From CALAEC01 sp050692915 (GTDB lineage Bacteria > Actinomycetota > UBA4738 > CALAEC01), in the NCBI GenBank assembly GCA_050692915.1, contig JBOGVU010000023.1, positions 1 to 29,941 of the forward strand: DNA of 29,941 bases, read 5' to 3'. Each line of letters begins with the position of its first letter. The stretch's first letter is position 1. This document shows, in pieces, positions 6,299-13,959 of this stretch. The translations under genes and the position numbers were made by a program. The notes under the pieces were generated by a model. It saw nothing but the letters and a program-made list of their open reading frames with translations. It was not told where the DNA came from and ran no database searches.

Positions 6299-7658
6299 GA
6301 CGGCTGGCCACGTTCGCCGGCGCGGTCGTCCTCGTTGCGATCACGGTCTCGCCTGCGGCGGCTCACGGGCTCGGCGGCCGCCTCGACCTCCCCGTCCCCC
6401 TGTGGCTCTTCGTGTACGGGGCCGCCGCTGCCGTGGTGGTCTCCTTCGTGGCCCTGGGGGCGCTGTGGAAGGAGCCCCAGCTTGAGGACGGCGCGCCCGG
6501 GCGGGCCCTGCCAGAGCCCCTCCAGCGGGTGCTGACTGGCCCGGTGCCCGACGCGATCGTGCGGGCCCTCTCGCTGGCGACGTTCGTCCTGGTCCTGACC
6601 GCTGCCATCGCCGGGCGGGACGAGCCCAGCCGCAACCTGGCGCCGGTGTTCGTGTACGTGTGGTTCTGGGTGGGGCTGGCCTTCGTGCACGCCCTGTTCG
6701 GGAACTGGTGGGCCACGCTCTCGCCATGGAACACGCTGGCCCGGTTCCTGGGGATCGGGGACCGCCCCAGGCGGCCCTACCCGAAGGCGTGGGGGGTGTG
6801 GCCGGCGGCGATCCTGCTGACCGCGTTCCTGTGGATGGAGCTGGTCTCCCCAACCGGGGCGAACCTCGATCCCTGGCGTGGGCGATCGGCGCATACACGG
6901 TGCTCACCCTGGCGGGCATGGCCACGTTCGGCCGGGAGGAGTGGAACCGGAGTGGCGAGGCCTTCGCGGTGTACTTCGGCCTCCTGTCGAGGATGGCGGC
7001 CCTGGCCCGCCGGGACGACGGGAAGGTGGTGCTCCGTCCGCCCCTGGCCGGTCTGCCCGGCCTCGATCCCCGGCCCGGCCTGGTGGCCTTCGTCATGGTG
7101 GTCATCGGATCGACCACGTTCGACGGGTTCAGCGGGACCTCGACGTGGCTCTCGTGGACGGGCGGACTGTCGACCACCGGGCTCGCCGCGGCCGGCACGG
7201 CCGGGCTGCTGGCCACGATCCTGGCGGTGTCGATCGCCTACGTGCTGGCCATGGGGGCCGCCTCGACCGTGGCCAGGACGCCGTGGCATCCGCTGGCGGT
7301 GCGGTTCGTTCACAGCCTGGTCCCGATCGCCTTCGCGTACGTGGCCGCCCACTACGCCTCGTACCTGGTCCTGGAGGGACAGGGAGGGATCGCGCTCCTG
7401 TCCGACCCCTTCGGGTTCGGGTGGGACCTGTTCGGGACGGCCACGTGGGCCATCAACTTCACCCTGCTGTCGGCCGTGGCGGTGTGGTACGTGCAGGTCT
7501 TCGCCATCGTGGCCGGGCACGTGGCCGGGGTGATCCTGGCCCACGATCGCTCGGTGGCAGCGTTTCGCTCCAGCCTGGCCATGCGGACCCAGTACGCCCT
7601 CCTGGCGGTCATGGTGATGTTCACGATGACCGGGCTGCTGATCCTTTCGGGCGGCTGA
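6295..7658 (+). CDS. Polytopic membrane protein (FedA/FedB 'fenitrothion hydrolase'-like), interrupted by a 1-nt frameshift
   Basis: The frame from GTG 6295 codes for a signal-like segment ending SPAAAHG, then membrane helices through WGVWPAAILLTAFLWMELVSPTGAN. Near 6864-6875 it turns into nonsense while the next frame takes up RSLAWAIGAYTVLTLAGMATFG and runs to TGA 7658. Adding one C in AACCTCGATCC (6862-6872) restores ANPRSLAWAIG, giving about 454 residues with roughly 10 helices. Either the locus carries a real frameshift or the assembly lost a base in a C-rich stretch. From memory, actinobacterial homologues are often labelled fenitrothion hydrolase after Burkholderia Fed proteins; whether this reflects true activity is unknown. 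The gene overlaps the cupredoxin-like gene by 4 bases. It is followed 4 bases later by a zinc-ribbon protein, forming a trio. Confidence 0.78.
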
Positions 7659-7662
7659 GGTC

Positions 7663-7887
7663 ATGATCGCCCACGCCGGCGGGCTCGACGAGATCCTGAT
7701 CGCCGCCGCCGTGGTGGCGGTGCTGTTGCTCCTCCGGAAGCCCAGGGGCTCGACGGAGGACGGGCCCCGGGAAGGGCCCTGCCTGTACTGCCGGGCTCCG
7801 CTCCGGGCCGGCGACACGCGGTGTGCCTCGTGCGGCTTCCGGGCCGCTCCCGCGCCTAGGTCGTCAGCCAGCGACGCGGAGCGATGA
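7663..7887 (+). CDS. Small membrane-anchored zinc-ribbon protein
   Basis: A 74-residue protein with one N-terminal hydrophobic helix (about residues 9-25, DEILIAAAVVAVLLLL) and a C-terminal zinc ribbon with two CxxC knuckles (CLYC, then CASC) spaced as in rubredoxin-like or double zinc-ribbon folds. The function is not recognised. Start ATG 7663 lies 4 bases after the stop of the polytopic membrane gene, so it is probably the third gene of the cupredoxin operon. A weak GAGG precedes it. Its 3' end overlaps the end of the convergent zwf gene by 32 bases (7856-7887), so either the true reading ends are tightly packed or the tail is dispensable. Confidence 0.68.
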   Translation: MIAHAGGLDEILIAAAVVAVLLLLRKPRGSTEDGPREGPCLYCRAPLRAGDTRCASCGFRAAPAPRSSASDAER

Positions 7888-9274
7888 GCGCGTCGGCCTC
7901 CGCCGGGCCCCAGGTCCCCTGCTCGTAGGGGAGCACGGGCGGGAGGTCGTCGAACACGGGTTGGAGGACCTCCCAGGCCCGCTCCAGCCCCTCCTGCCGG
8001 ATGAACAACGTCTGGTCGCCCCGCATCGCCTCGAGGAGCAGGAGCTCGTACGCCTCCACCAGCGGCGTGTCGAAGGTTCGGCCGTAGTCGAACTCCAGGG
8101 AGGCCTCCTCCAGGGAGATCCCCAAACCGGGCCGCTGCACGGTGAACGAGAGCGAGATCCCCTCGTCGGGCTGGATCCGTAGCGCGAGCCGGTTGGCCCG
8201 CGGGTCCCCCATCCCGCTCTCGAAGATCCGATGGGGGACCTCATGGAACACCACGGTGGCCTCGGCCACCCGGCGGCGCAGCCGCTTCCCCGTCCGGAGG
8301 AAGAACGGCACCCCGGCCCACCGCCAGTTGTCGATCCCCACCCGCATGGCCACGAACGTCTCGGTGGTGGACCCGGGGGCCACCCCGTCCTCGTCCCCGT
8401 ACCCGACGTACTGCCCCCGGACCAGATCGCCCGGCGAGGCAGGTTGCATGGCCCGGAGAACCTTGACCTTCTCGTCGCGCAGCTGCTCCGGGTCGAGGAC
8501 GGCCGGCGGCTCCATGGCCAGGAACGTGAGGACCTGGAACAGGTGGGTCTGCACCATGTCCCGGATCGCGCCGGTGCGCTCGTAGAAGCGTCCCCGGCCC
8601 TCGATGCCGATCTCCTCCGCCACCGTGAGCTCGACGTGGCTCACGTACCGCCGGTTCCACACCGGTTCGAACAGCGTGTTGGCGAACCGGATCGCCAGGA
8701 TGTTCTGCACCGTCTCCTTGCCCATGTAGTGGTCGATGCGGAACACCCGGGAGTCGTCGAAGACGCCATCGACCAGCCGGCCGAGCTCGCGGGCGCTCTC
8801 CAGGTCGGTCCCGAACGGCTTCTCGATCACCACCCGGGACCGTTCCTGCATGCCCTCCTCGGCCAGCCGGGCCACGATGTCGGGGAACGCCTCGGGCGGG
8901 GTGGCGCAGTAGAACAGGCGGTCGTGCTCGACGCCCGCGGTCCGGTCGAGCTGCTCCAGCCGCTGGCGCAGGTGAGCCATGGCCCCCTCGTCCGTGAACT
9001 CCCCGGCTACGTAGAACAGTCCCGAGGCGAACCCGTCCCAGACCTCGTCCTCAACCTCGCACCGTCCGTACCGCTCCACGGACGGGCGGGCCATCTCCCG
9101 GAACTCGTCGTCGCTCATCGAGGTGCGCGCGTACCCGACGATGGCGAACGATGCCGGGAGCATCCCCTCGTGGAAGAGGTGGAACAGCGCCGGGAGAAGC
9201 TTCCGATGGGCGAGGTCGCCGGAGGCCCCGAAGATCACCAGCGCGGTGGGACCCGGAGGCGAGAACTTGGCCAT
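7856..9274 (-). CDS. zwf: Glucose-6-phosphate 1-dehydrogenase
   Basis: A 472-residue cytosolic enzyme oxidising glucose 6-phosphate to 6-phosphogluconolactone, the first step of the oxidative pentose phosphate pathway. Visible motifs: nucleotide-binding GASGDLAHRK (residues 16-25), EKPFG (151-155), the substrate/catalytic signature RIDHYMGKE (179-187; Met replaces the usual Leu, a mild change), and the catalytic-base His244 in IRDMVQTH. Length is normal. Start ATG 9274 overlaps the gnd stop by one base (TGATG); the longer frame upstream to 9706 is antisense-like sequence over gnd and is rejected. Last gene of the Rieske-gnd-zwf unit. NADP versus NAD preference is not determined by eye. No OpcA homologue lies beside it. 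Confidence 0.97.
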   Translation of the reverse strand: MAKFSPPGPTALVIFGASGDLAHRKLLPALFHLFHEGMLPASFAIVGYARTSMSDDEFREMARPSVERYGRCEVEDEVWDGFASGLFYVAGEFTDEGAMAHLRQRLEQLDRTAGVEHDRLFYCATPPEAFPDIVARLAEEGMQERSRVVIEKPFGTDLESARELGRLVDGVFDDSRVFRIDHYMGKETVQNILAIRFANTLFEPVWNRRYVSHVELTVAEEIGIEGRGRFYERTGAIRDMVQTHLFQVLTFLAMEPPAVLDPEQLRDEKVKVLRAMQPASPGDLVRGQYVGYGDEDGVAPGSTTETFVAMRVGIDNWRWAGVPFFLRTGKRLRRRVAEATVVFHEVPHRIFESGMGDPRANRLALRIQPDEGISLSFTVQRPGLGISLEEASLEFDYGRTFDTPLVEAYELLLLEAMRGDQTLFIRQEGLERAWEVLQPVFDDLPPVLPYEQGTWGPAEADALIAPRRWLTT

Positions 9275-10176
9275 CACGGCGCGTCCGGACGAACCGCGTG
9301 GCCGCCGAACTCGCGGCGGAGCGCGGCGATCACCTTGGCCGTGAACGACTCGTCCTGGCGGGAGGCGAACCGGGCGAACAGCGACAGCGCCGTGACCGGG
9401 GCGGGGACGTCCTGGTCGATCGCGGTGAGCACGGTCCACCGCCCCTCGCCCGAGTCCTCCACGTACCCGGCCACGCGCTCGAGGTTCGGGTCCCCCTCCA
9501 GCGCCTTGGCAAGCAGGTCCAGGAGCCACGACCGGACCACGCTCCCGTGCCGCCACACCTCGGCCACCTGACGAAGATCGAGGTCGTACACCGAGGAGCG
9601 GAGGATCTCGAACCCCTCGCCGTAGGCCTGGAGGAGCCCGTACTCGATCCCGTTGTGGACCATCTTCACGAAGTGCCCCGCGCCCGACGGGCCGACATGG
9701 GCCCATCCGCCCTCCGGGGCCAGCGCGTCGAGCGCGGGACGGAGGCGGTCCACGGCCTCGGCGGGGCCGCCGAGCATCATGCAGTACCCCTCCTCCAGGC
9801 CCCAGATGCCGCCGGAGACCCCGGCATCGACGAAGGCCACGCCCCGCTCGGCCAGCGCCGCGGCCCGCCGGACCGAGTCGGTGAAGTTCGAGTTGCCGCC
9901 GTCGACGACCAGGTCACCGGGGTCGAGGAGGTCGCCGAGCGAGACCACGGTCTTCTCCGTCGGATCGCCGGCGGGGATCATGAGCCATACCGTCCGGGGC
10001 GGCTCCAGCGCGGCCACCAGGGCCTCCGGGGAGTCGGCGACCTCGGCCCCGTTCGCGGCGGCGGCCCGCCGGCTCTCCTCGCTCCGGGCGTAGCCCACGA
10101 CCCCATGACCGAACCGGACCAGTCGGGTCGACATGTTGCCGCCCATCCGGCCCAGACCGACCATCCCCAGGCGCAT
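9274..10176 (-). CDS. gnd: 6-phosphogluconate dehydrogenase, decarboxylating (NAD-type, short form)
   Basis: A 300-residue enzyme converting 6-phosphogluconate to ribulose 5-phosphate and CO2. It belongs to the short GntZ/YqeC-like class, often NAD-dependent, rather than the 470-residue NADP form. Motifs: Rossmann GLGRMG at residues 7-12, the substrate loop VVDGGNSNF, GVSGGIWGLEEGY, and catalytic GHFVKMVHNGIEYG with the active-site Lys and downstream Asn. I chose ATG 10176, giving the family-typical MRLGMVGLGRMG start with AGGG 5 bases upstream; an in-frame GTG at 10191, one base after the Rieske stop, would add five residues and is possible. It lies between the Rieske gene and zwf, overlapping zwf by one base, so the three form an operon. 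Confidence 0.95.
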   Translation of the reverse strand: MRLGMVGLGRMGGNMSTRLVRFGHGVVGYARSEESRRAAAANGAEVADSPEALVAALEPPRTVWLMIPAGDPTEKTVVSLGDLLDPGDLVVDGGNSNFTDSVRRAAALAERGVAFVDAGVSGGIWGLEEGYCMMLGGPAEAVDRLRPALDALAPEGGWAHVGPSGAGHFVKMVHNGIEYGLLQAYGEGFEILRSSVYDLDLRQVAEVWRHGSVVRSWLLDLLAKALEGDPNLERVAGYVEDSGEGRWTVLTAIDQDVPAPVTALSLFARFASRQDESFTAKVIAALRREFGGHAVRPDAP

Positions 10177-10192
10177 GCCGCCCTCGCTCACG

Positions 10193-10501
10193 TCACAGCC
10201 CGATCTTGAGGTCGTCGCCCTCGACCGTCACTCGGAACGTCTGCACGGGCTCGACCGCCGGGCCACCCAGAACGTCGCCCGTGGTGACATCGAACTCGCT
10301 CCCGTGACACGCGCAGGTGACGGTGGTGCCGTCCAAGTCGCCCTCCGCCAGCGAGCACTGCCGGTGGGTACATACGTCGCTGAAGGCGTGCAGCTCGCCG
10401 TTCACGTTGGCCACGGCCACGTCCTCGCCGCCGACCTGGAACTGCCGCATCTCCCCCTCGGGGACCTCGTTCTTCCCCCCGACCGTGATCAGCTCCGACA
10501 T
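10193..10501 (-). CDS. Rieske [2Fe-2S] ferredoxin
   Basis: A 102-residue soluble Rieske protein of the biphenyl-dioxygenase-ferredoxin or NirD-like type. Cluster ligands are clear: Cys44 and His46 in VCTHRQC, Cys63 and His66 in CACHGSEFD. There is no signal peptide or membrane helix, so it is not a bc1-type Rieske subunit. Start ATG 10501 follows a good AAAGGAG. It is the first gene of the gnd-zwf unit, with gnd starting 1-16 bases after its stop. No oxygenase or reductase is nearby, so its redox partner is unknown. Coexpression with two NAD(P)H-producing enzymes hints that it may take electrons derived from them (inference). Confidence 0.93.
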   Translation of the reverse strand: MSELITVGGKNEVPEGEMRQFQVGGEDVAVANVNGELHAFSDVCTHRQCSLAEGDLDGTTVTCACHGSEFDVTTGDVLGGPAVEPVQTFRVTVEGDDLKIGL

Positions 10502-10533
10502 CCGCGCTCCTTTCCTGTCGTGTGCTTCCCGCC

Positions 10534-10539
10534 AGCCTA
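10534..10539 (-). promoter_or_regulatory. Putative -10 box (TAGGCT) for the Rieske-gnd-zwf unit
   Basis: Read on the minus strand, TAGGCT lies in the 45-base gap after pgi, 32 bases before the Rieske ATG. That leaves a leader of about 25 bases holding AAAGGAG. The unit could therefore be transcribed both from here and by read-through from pgi. Confidence 0.45.
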
Positions 10540-10546
10540 GCCTCGC

Positions 10547-12073
10547 TCAGCCCGTCCAGGCGACCAGGTCCTCCAGGGGGACCCGAGCCGCGCGCCGGCC
10601 CCGCTCGCGGAGGGCCGCCAGGTCCCCCGCGGCCTGGGCGGCGATCAGCCGGCCGAACGTGAAGGGCCGGCCGGGGATCGGCCGGTCCTCCTCCGGCTCC
10701 TCGACCACCTGGACGAACACCCCGGAGGGCGGCCCGCCCTTGTGGAGCTGGCCGGTGGAGTGGAGGTACCGAGGACCGTACCCGAGCGTGGTGGGCACCC
10801 CGAGTGCGGACCCGATCCGGCCGCGGACCGCCCGGAGCCGCTCGCGGAGCCCGGGGTCTGGGCCCACGAAGGCCTGGATGGCCACGTAGTCGCCGGGGCG
10901 GACCGACCCGAGGAGCTCGTCGAGGTCGCCGGGGGGCTCGGCGGTTATCTCGCCGGCGGCCAGGACCTCCTCGGTCCGGTCCTTGGCGGCCTGCACGTCG
11001 GGCTGGTCGAACGGGTGGATGCCCAGCACGTGACCGGCCACCGCCGTGACGAGCTCCAGGACGAAGAAGGCCGCCCCCAGGTCTCCGGGCGCGCCCAATG
11101 GAAGCCGCACCCACGGCTCGGGCGGCGTGTCGTCGCCGAGCGCCAGGAACACGCGGTCCGGCGCGGGCCCCGGGTCCCCGGGCTCGTCGGCGACCGGGAC
11201 GATGCCGGTGCCGTCCTTGCCCGTCGACTCGGCCACGAGCTGCTCTATCCACGCCCCCAGCGCACCCACCGGGACGGCGATCCGAAGCGTCAGCTTGTCC
11301 CGGCCGGCCGCTGCCGCCTCGCCGAGGATGGCCCCGGCCACCGCCCCCGGGTTCGCGTGGATCCCCACCGAGCCACCACAGGCCGCCGCGGCCGCCGCCC
11401 CGGACTCCAGGAGCGCCTCCACGTCCGCTCCGATCAGCGCCGCCGGGAGGAGCCCGAAAGCCGTCAGGGCCGAGTACCGCCCGCCGACGTCGGGCGCCGC
11501 CCGGACCACCGCCCGGAAGCCCGCGGTCTCGGCGTCGGCCTCCAGCGGCGTGCCGGGGTCGGTCACCGCCACGAACCGGCGGGGCTCGCCCACCCGGTCC
11601 AGGAAGTACGCCATGTGCGACCGGGTCTCGATCGTGGTCCCCGACTTGCTGGAGACCACGAACAGGGCGCGGTCCGGCGGCACCTCGGCCTCGGCGGCGG
11701 CGATGGCTCCGGGGTGGGTGCTGTCGAGGACCCGGAGGTCGAGCCCGCCGGGCCCGGCCCCGAGCGCGGCCCGGAGAACCTCGGGGGCCAGGCTGGAGCC
11801 CCCCATCCCCATCAGCACGGCGTGGGTGAGGCCCTCGGCGGCGGCCTCCTCCGCCAGGACCCGCACCTCCGGGACCAGCGCGCGCGAGGAGTGGGGCGCG
11901 GTGAGCCAGCCGAGGCGGTCGGCGATCTCCGTGGGGTCCTCGCGCCAGACGGTGTGGTCCCGGGCCCACATCCTGCCTACCACGCCGTCCTCGTCCATCC
12001 GCCGGAGTCGGGCGTCCACGGCGGCCTGGAGCGGGGGGTCCAGGGTGGCCTCGACCGGGATGGCCCGGGACAC
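10547..12073 (-). CDS. pgi: Glucose-6-phosphate isomerase (SIS fold)
   Basis: A roughly 508-residue isomerase interconverting glucose 6-phosphate and fructose 6-phosphate. It shows two SIS subdomains with MGMGGSSLAPEVL, the PGI signature VVSSKSGTTIET, and near the C-terminus YLHSTGQLHKGG, which carries catalytic residues. It resembles the PGI half of actinobacterial transaldolase-PGI fusions, but no transaldolase part is attached or adjacent. Start: GTG 12073 is preferred because a TACGAT box lies exactly 7 bases upstream, predicting a leaderless mRNA; ATG 12082 overlaps that box. The frame extends further upstream without support. It leads the minus-strand carbon block with Rieske, gnd and zwf, and is divergent from a phosphatidyltransferase gene. 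Confidence 0.93.
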   Translation of the reverse strand: MSRAIPVEATLDPPLQAAVDARLRRMDEDGVVGRMWARDHTVWREDPTEIADRLGWLTAPHSSRALVPEVRVLAEEAAAEGLTHAVLMGMGGSSLAPEVLRAALGAGPGGLDLRVLDSTHPGAIAAAEAEVPPDRALFVVSSKSGTTIETRSHMAYFLDRVGEPRRFVAVTDPGTPLEADAETAGFRAVVRAAPDVGGRYSALTAFGLLPAALIGADVEALLESGAAAAAACGGSVGIHANPGAVAGAILGEAAAAGRDKLTLRIAVPVGALGAWIEQLVAESTGKDGTGIVPVADEPGDPGPAPDRVFLALGDDTPPEPWVRLPLGAPGDLGAAFFVLELVTAVAGHVLGIHPFDQPDVQAAKDRTEEVLAAGEITAEPPGDLDELLGSVRPGDYVAIQAFVGPDPGLRERLRAVRGRIGSALGVPTTLGYGPRYLHSTGQLHKGGPPSGVFVQVVEEPEEDRPIPGRPFTFGRLIAAQAAGDLAALRERGRRAARVPLEDLVAWTG

Positions 12074-12080
12074 GGCGAGC

Positions 12081-12086
12081 ATCGTA
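12081..12086 (-). promoter_or_regulatory. Putative -10 box (TACGAT) for pgi
   Basis: Read on the minus strand, TACGAT is followed by 7 bases and then the GTG at 12073. It overlaps the alternative ATG at 12082, so that ATG would lie upstream of the expected transcription start. This is the main reason for the start chosen for pgi. Confidence 0.45.
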
Positions 12087-12117
12087 CCGCCCGGTTGCCG
12101 CGACGGGATGGCCTGGG

Positions 12118-12123
12118 GATACT
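12118..12123 (+). promoter_or_regulatory. Putative -10 box (GATACT) for the phosphatidyltransferase gene
   Basis: GATACT is followed by 6 bases and the GTG at 12130, with no Shine-Dalgarno, again the leaderless arrangement. It faces away from the pgi box about 35 bases to the left. Confidence 0.45.
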
Positions 12124-12129
12124 CGGCTC

Positions 12130-12789
12130 GTGAGCGCTCGACGGCCGGTCCATCGGATCCGGGATATCCCGGCGCCACGGGAGAACCCGAGCCTGATCGG
12201 CCCCTTGTTCCGGTGGGTGTTCCAGTGGCCGTACCGGGTGGCGCTGAGCGGCCTGTACCGCGTGGGGCTGAAGGCGTGGCACCTCACGGCCCTCTCGCTC
12301 TTGGCGAACGTGGCCGTGGGCGCCCTCCTGCTCACCGGCCGCCGGCTGGTGCCGGGAGTCCTGCTGCTGGTGGCCGGCATGCTGGACATCTTCGACGGGG
12401 GGGTGGCCCGGCTCCGCGGCGAGGAGAGCCGGAAGGGCGCGCTCCTGGACGCGGCCATCGACCGGGTCTCCGACGGGATCGTGTTCGGCTCGATCTTCCT
12501 GGCCGAGATGGCCGTCCACGGGAACGAGGTCACCGCGGCCATGGCGCTGGCGGCCATGGTGGTCTCGCTGCTGGTCAGCCACCTCCGGGCCGAGGCCGAG
12601 GCCGCGGGCCTTGGTATGACCGAGGGGACCGTGCAGCGCCTGGAGCGGTACGTGGGGCTGATCCTGGGCCTGACGATCCCCGGCGCGCTCCTCCCGGTGC
12701 TCGTGGCCCTCACCGTCCTCGGCATCGTCACCACGACCCAGCGCCTGCTCACCGCCGGCCGGTCATTGCCGTCCGGCAAGGGCGGCTGA
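12130..12789 (+). CDS. CDP-alcohol phosphatidyltransferase family protein
   Basis: A 219-residue integral membrane enzyme that joins a CDP-activated lipid to an alcohol acceptor. The full family motif is present: Asp86, Asp89, Gly90, Ala93, Arg94 in DIFDGGVAR, then Gly103, Asp107 and Asp111 (GALLDAAID), where the four Asp bind metal and the last acts as base. About six membrane helices follow and precede it. It could be a phosphatidylglycerophosphate, phosphatidylinositol-phosphate or other phospholipid synthase; the acceptor cannot be named from sequence. The start GTG 12130 is supported by a GATACT box 6 bases upstream. It is monocistronic by position, ending 3 bases before the stop of the convergent DAO gene. 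Confidence 0.92.
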   Translation: MSARRPVHRIRDIPAPRENPSLIGPLFRWVFQWPYRVALSGLYRVGLKAWHLTALSLLANVAVGALLLTGRRLVPGVLLLVAGMLDIFDGGVARLRGEESRKGALLDAAIDRVSDGIVFGSIFLAEMAVHGNEVTAAMALAAMVVSLLVSHLRAEAEAAGLGMTEGTVQRLERYVGLILGLTIPGALLPVLVALTVLGIVTTTQRLLTAGRSLPSGKGG

Positions 12790-12792
12790 GCG

Positions 12793-13959
12793 CTACAGGA
12801 CCGCCGACTCCATCACCAGGTCGCCCTCTCGGAACCTCGAGGGACGGAGCGGGTGCAGGTCGAACGTGGAGCACGCACCCTCGGTGATCAGCTCGGCCAC
12901 CGCCCTTCCCGCGGCCGGGGCGTGCATCAGCCCGTGGCCGCCGAAGCCCGCGCACAGGATGAGCCGCTCGGCCTCCTCGGCCGGGCCGACCACGGCGTGG
13001 TGGTCCGGCGTCTCCGGGTACAGGCCCGCCCAGCACTGTCTGGGGTCGATGGGGACGTCACGGAGCGTGGGGAAGCGGTTGCCGATCAACCGGCCGAGGT
13101 CCTCGAGGAACCGGGGATCGAGAGACGTATCCCAGCCCGGCGGGTCGGCCGGGTTCGAGTACGCAATCACATAGCCGCCGCCGACCTCTCGGCGGACCAG
13201 GACGCCGGTGTCCACGTCTATGCACATCGGGATGAGGCCAGGCGGCTCGTGGGGGGGCCGCAGGAAGGCCAGGTTCCGGCGGACCGGCTCCACGGGGACG
13301 TCGACGCCGAGCATCCGGGCTACGGCGGCGGCGTGGGGGCCCGCCGCGTCGACCACCCAGCCTGCCTCGAGGTCGCCGGCCGTGGTGGTCACCTCGATCG
13401 AGCCGGTGCTTCGTCGGAGGCCGGTGACCTCCACGCCGGTTCGGATCGCCACCCGGTCAGGCGGGCACTCGGCCCGGAAGGCCTGCACGGTGCCGTGGGG
13501 GTCGAGGAACCCGTCCCGGGCGTGGAACGTGCCGCCCCGCAGACCGTCCAGCCGGACCAGCGGAGCCAGCCGGCCGACCTCCTCGCGGGTGACCAACTCG
13601 GTGTCCACGCCGAGGGAGCGCTGGAGGTCCCGGGCGGCCCGGAGCTGGGCCTCGCCGTCCTCGGTGGCCGTGACGAACAAGTATCCGACCTGGTGGAAGG
13701 AGAGGACTTCATCGTGGTCCCGCCGGAGCCGCTCGAACTCCCCGATCGAGTACAAGGAGAAGGCGATGTTGGTCGGGGTGGTGAACTGGGCCCGAACCCC
13801 GCCGTTGGCTCGGGCGGTGGAGCCCTGTCCGACCGCCGCCTCCCTTTCCAGAACCGCTACGGACTCGACCCCGGCCGCAGCCAGCTCCCGAGCCACGGAT
13901 AGCCCCATCGCCCCGCCCCCGACCACGGCCACATCGACCCGCTCCCGCGGGGCCGTCAT
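12793..13959 (-). CDS. DAO-family FAD-dependent oxidoreductase (sarcosine oxidase/amino-acid oxidase-like)
   Basis: A 388-residue flavoprotein of the D-amino-acid oxidase superfamily, near SoxB, glycine oxidase and DadA types. The FAD Rossmann motif is VAVVGGGAMGLSVARELAAAG (GGGAMG at 14-19). STARANGGVRAQF follows the second strand, and the C-terminal FAD-contacting segment reads LCAGFGGHGLMHAPAAG, close to the SoxB pattern. Expected reaction: oxidation of a secondary or primary amine or amino acid to imine, electrons passing to O2 or an acceptor. No Cys equivalent to the covalent-flavin residue of monomeric sarcosine oxidase is evident. Start ATG 13959 overlaps the aldehyde dehydrogenase stop by 4 bases (ATGA). 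Last gene of the long minus-strand operon; it could remove the last N-methyl group in the proposed pathway (inference). Confidence 0.9.
   Translation of the reverse strand: MTAPRERVDVAVVGGGAMGLSVARELAAAGVESVAVLEREAAVGQGSTARANGGVRAQFTTPTNIAFSLYSIGEFERLRRDHDEVLSFHQVGYLFVTATEDGEAQLRAARDLQRSLGVDTELVTREEVGRLAPLVRLDGLRGGTFHARDGFLDPHGTVQAFRAECPPDRVAIRTGVEVTGLRRSTGSIEVTTTAGDLEAGWVVDAAGPHAAAVARMLGVDVPVEPVRRNLAFLRPPHEPPGLIPMCIDVDTGVLVRREVGGGYVIAYSNPADPPGWDTSLDPRFLEDLGRLIGNRFPTLRDVPIDPRQCWAGLYPETPDHHAVVGPAEEAERLILCAGFGGHGLMHAPAAGRAVAELITEGACSTFDLHPLRPSRFREGDLVMESAVL

Noticed and set aside
10188..12779. 863-codon open frame on the minus strand across Rieske, pgi and the phosphatidyltransferase
   Set aside because: Low-complexity Arg/Gly/Pro/Ala translation typical of out-of-frame high-GC DNA. 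It is a shadow of pgi and the opposite-strand gene.
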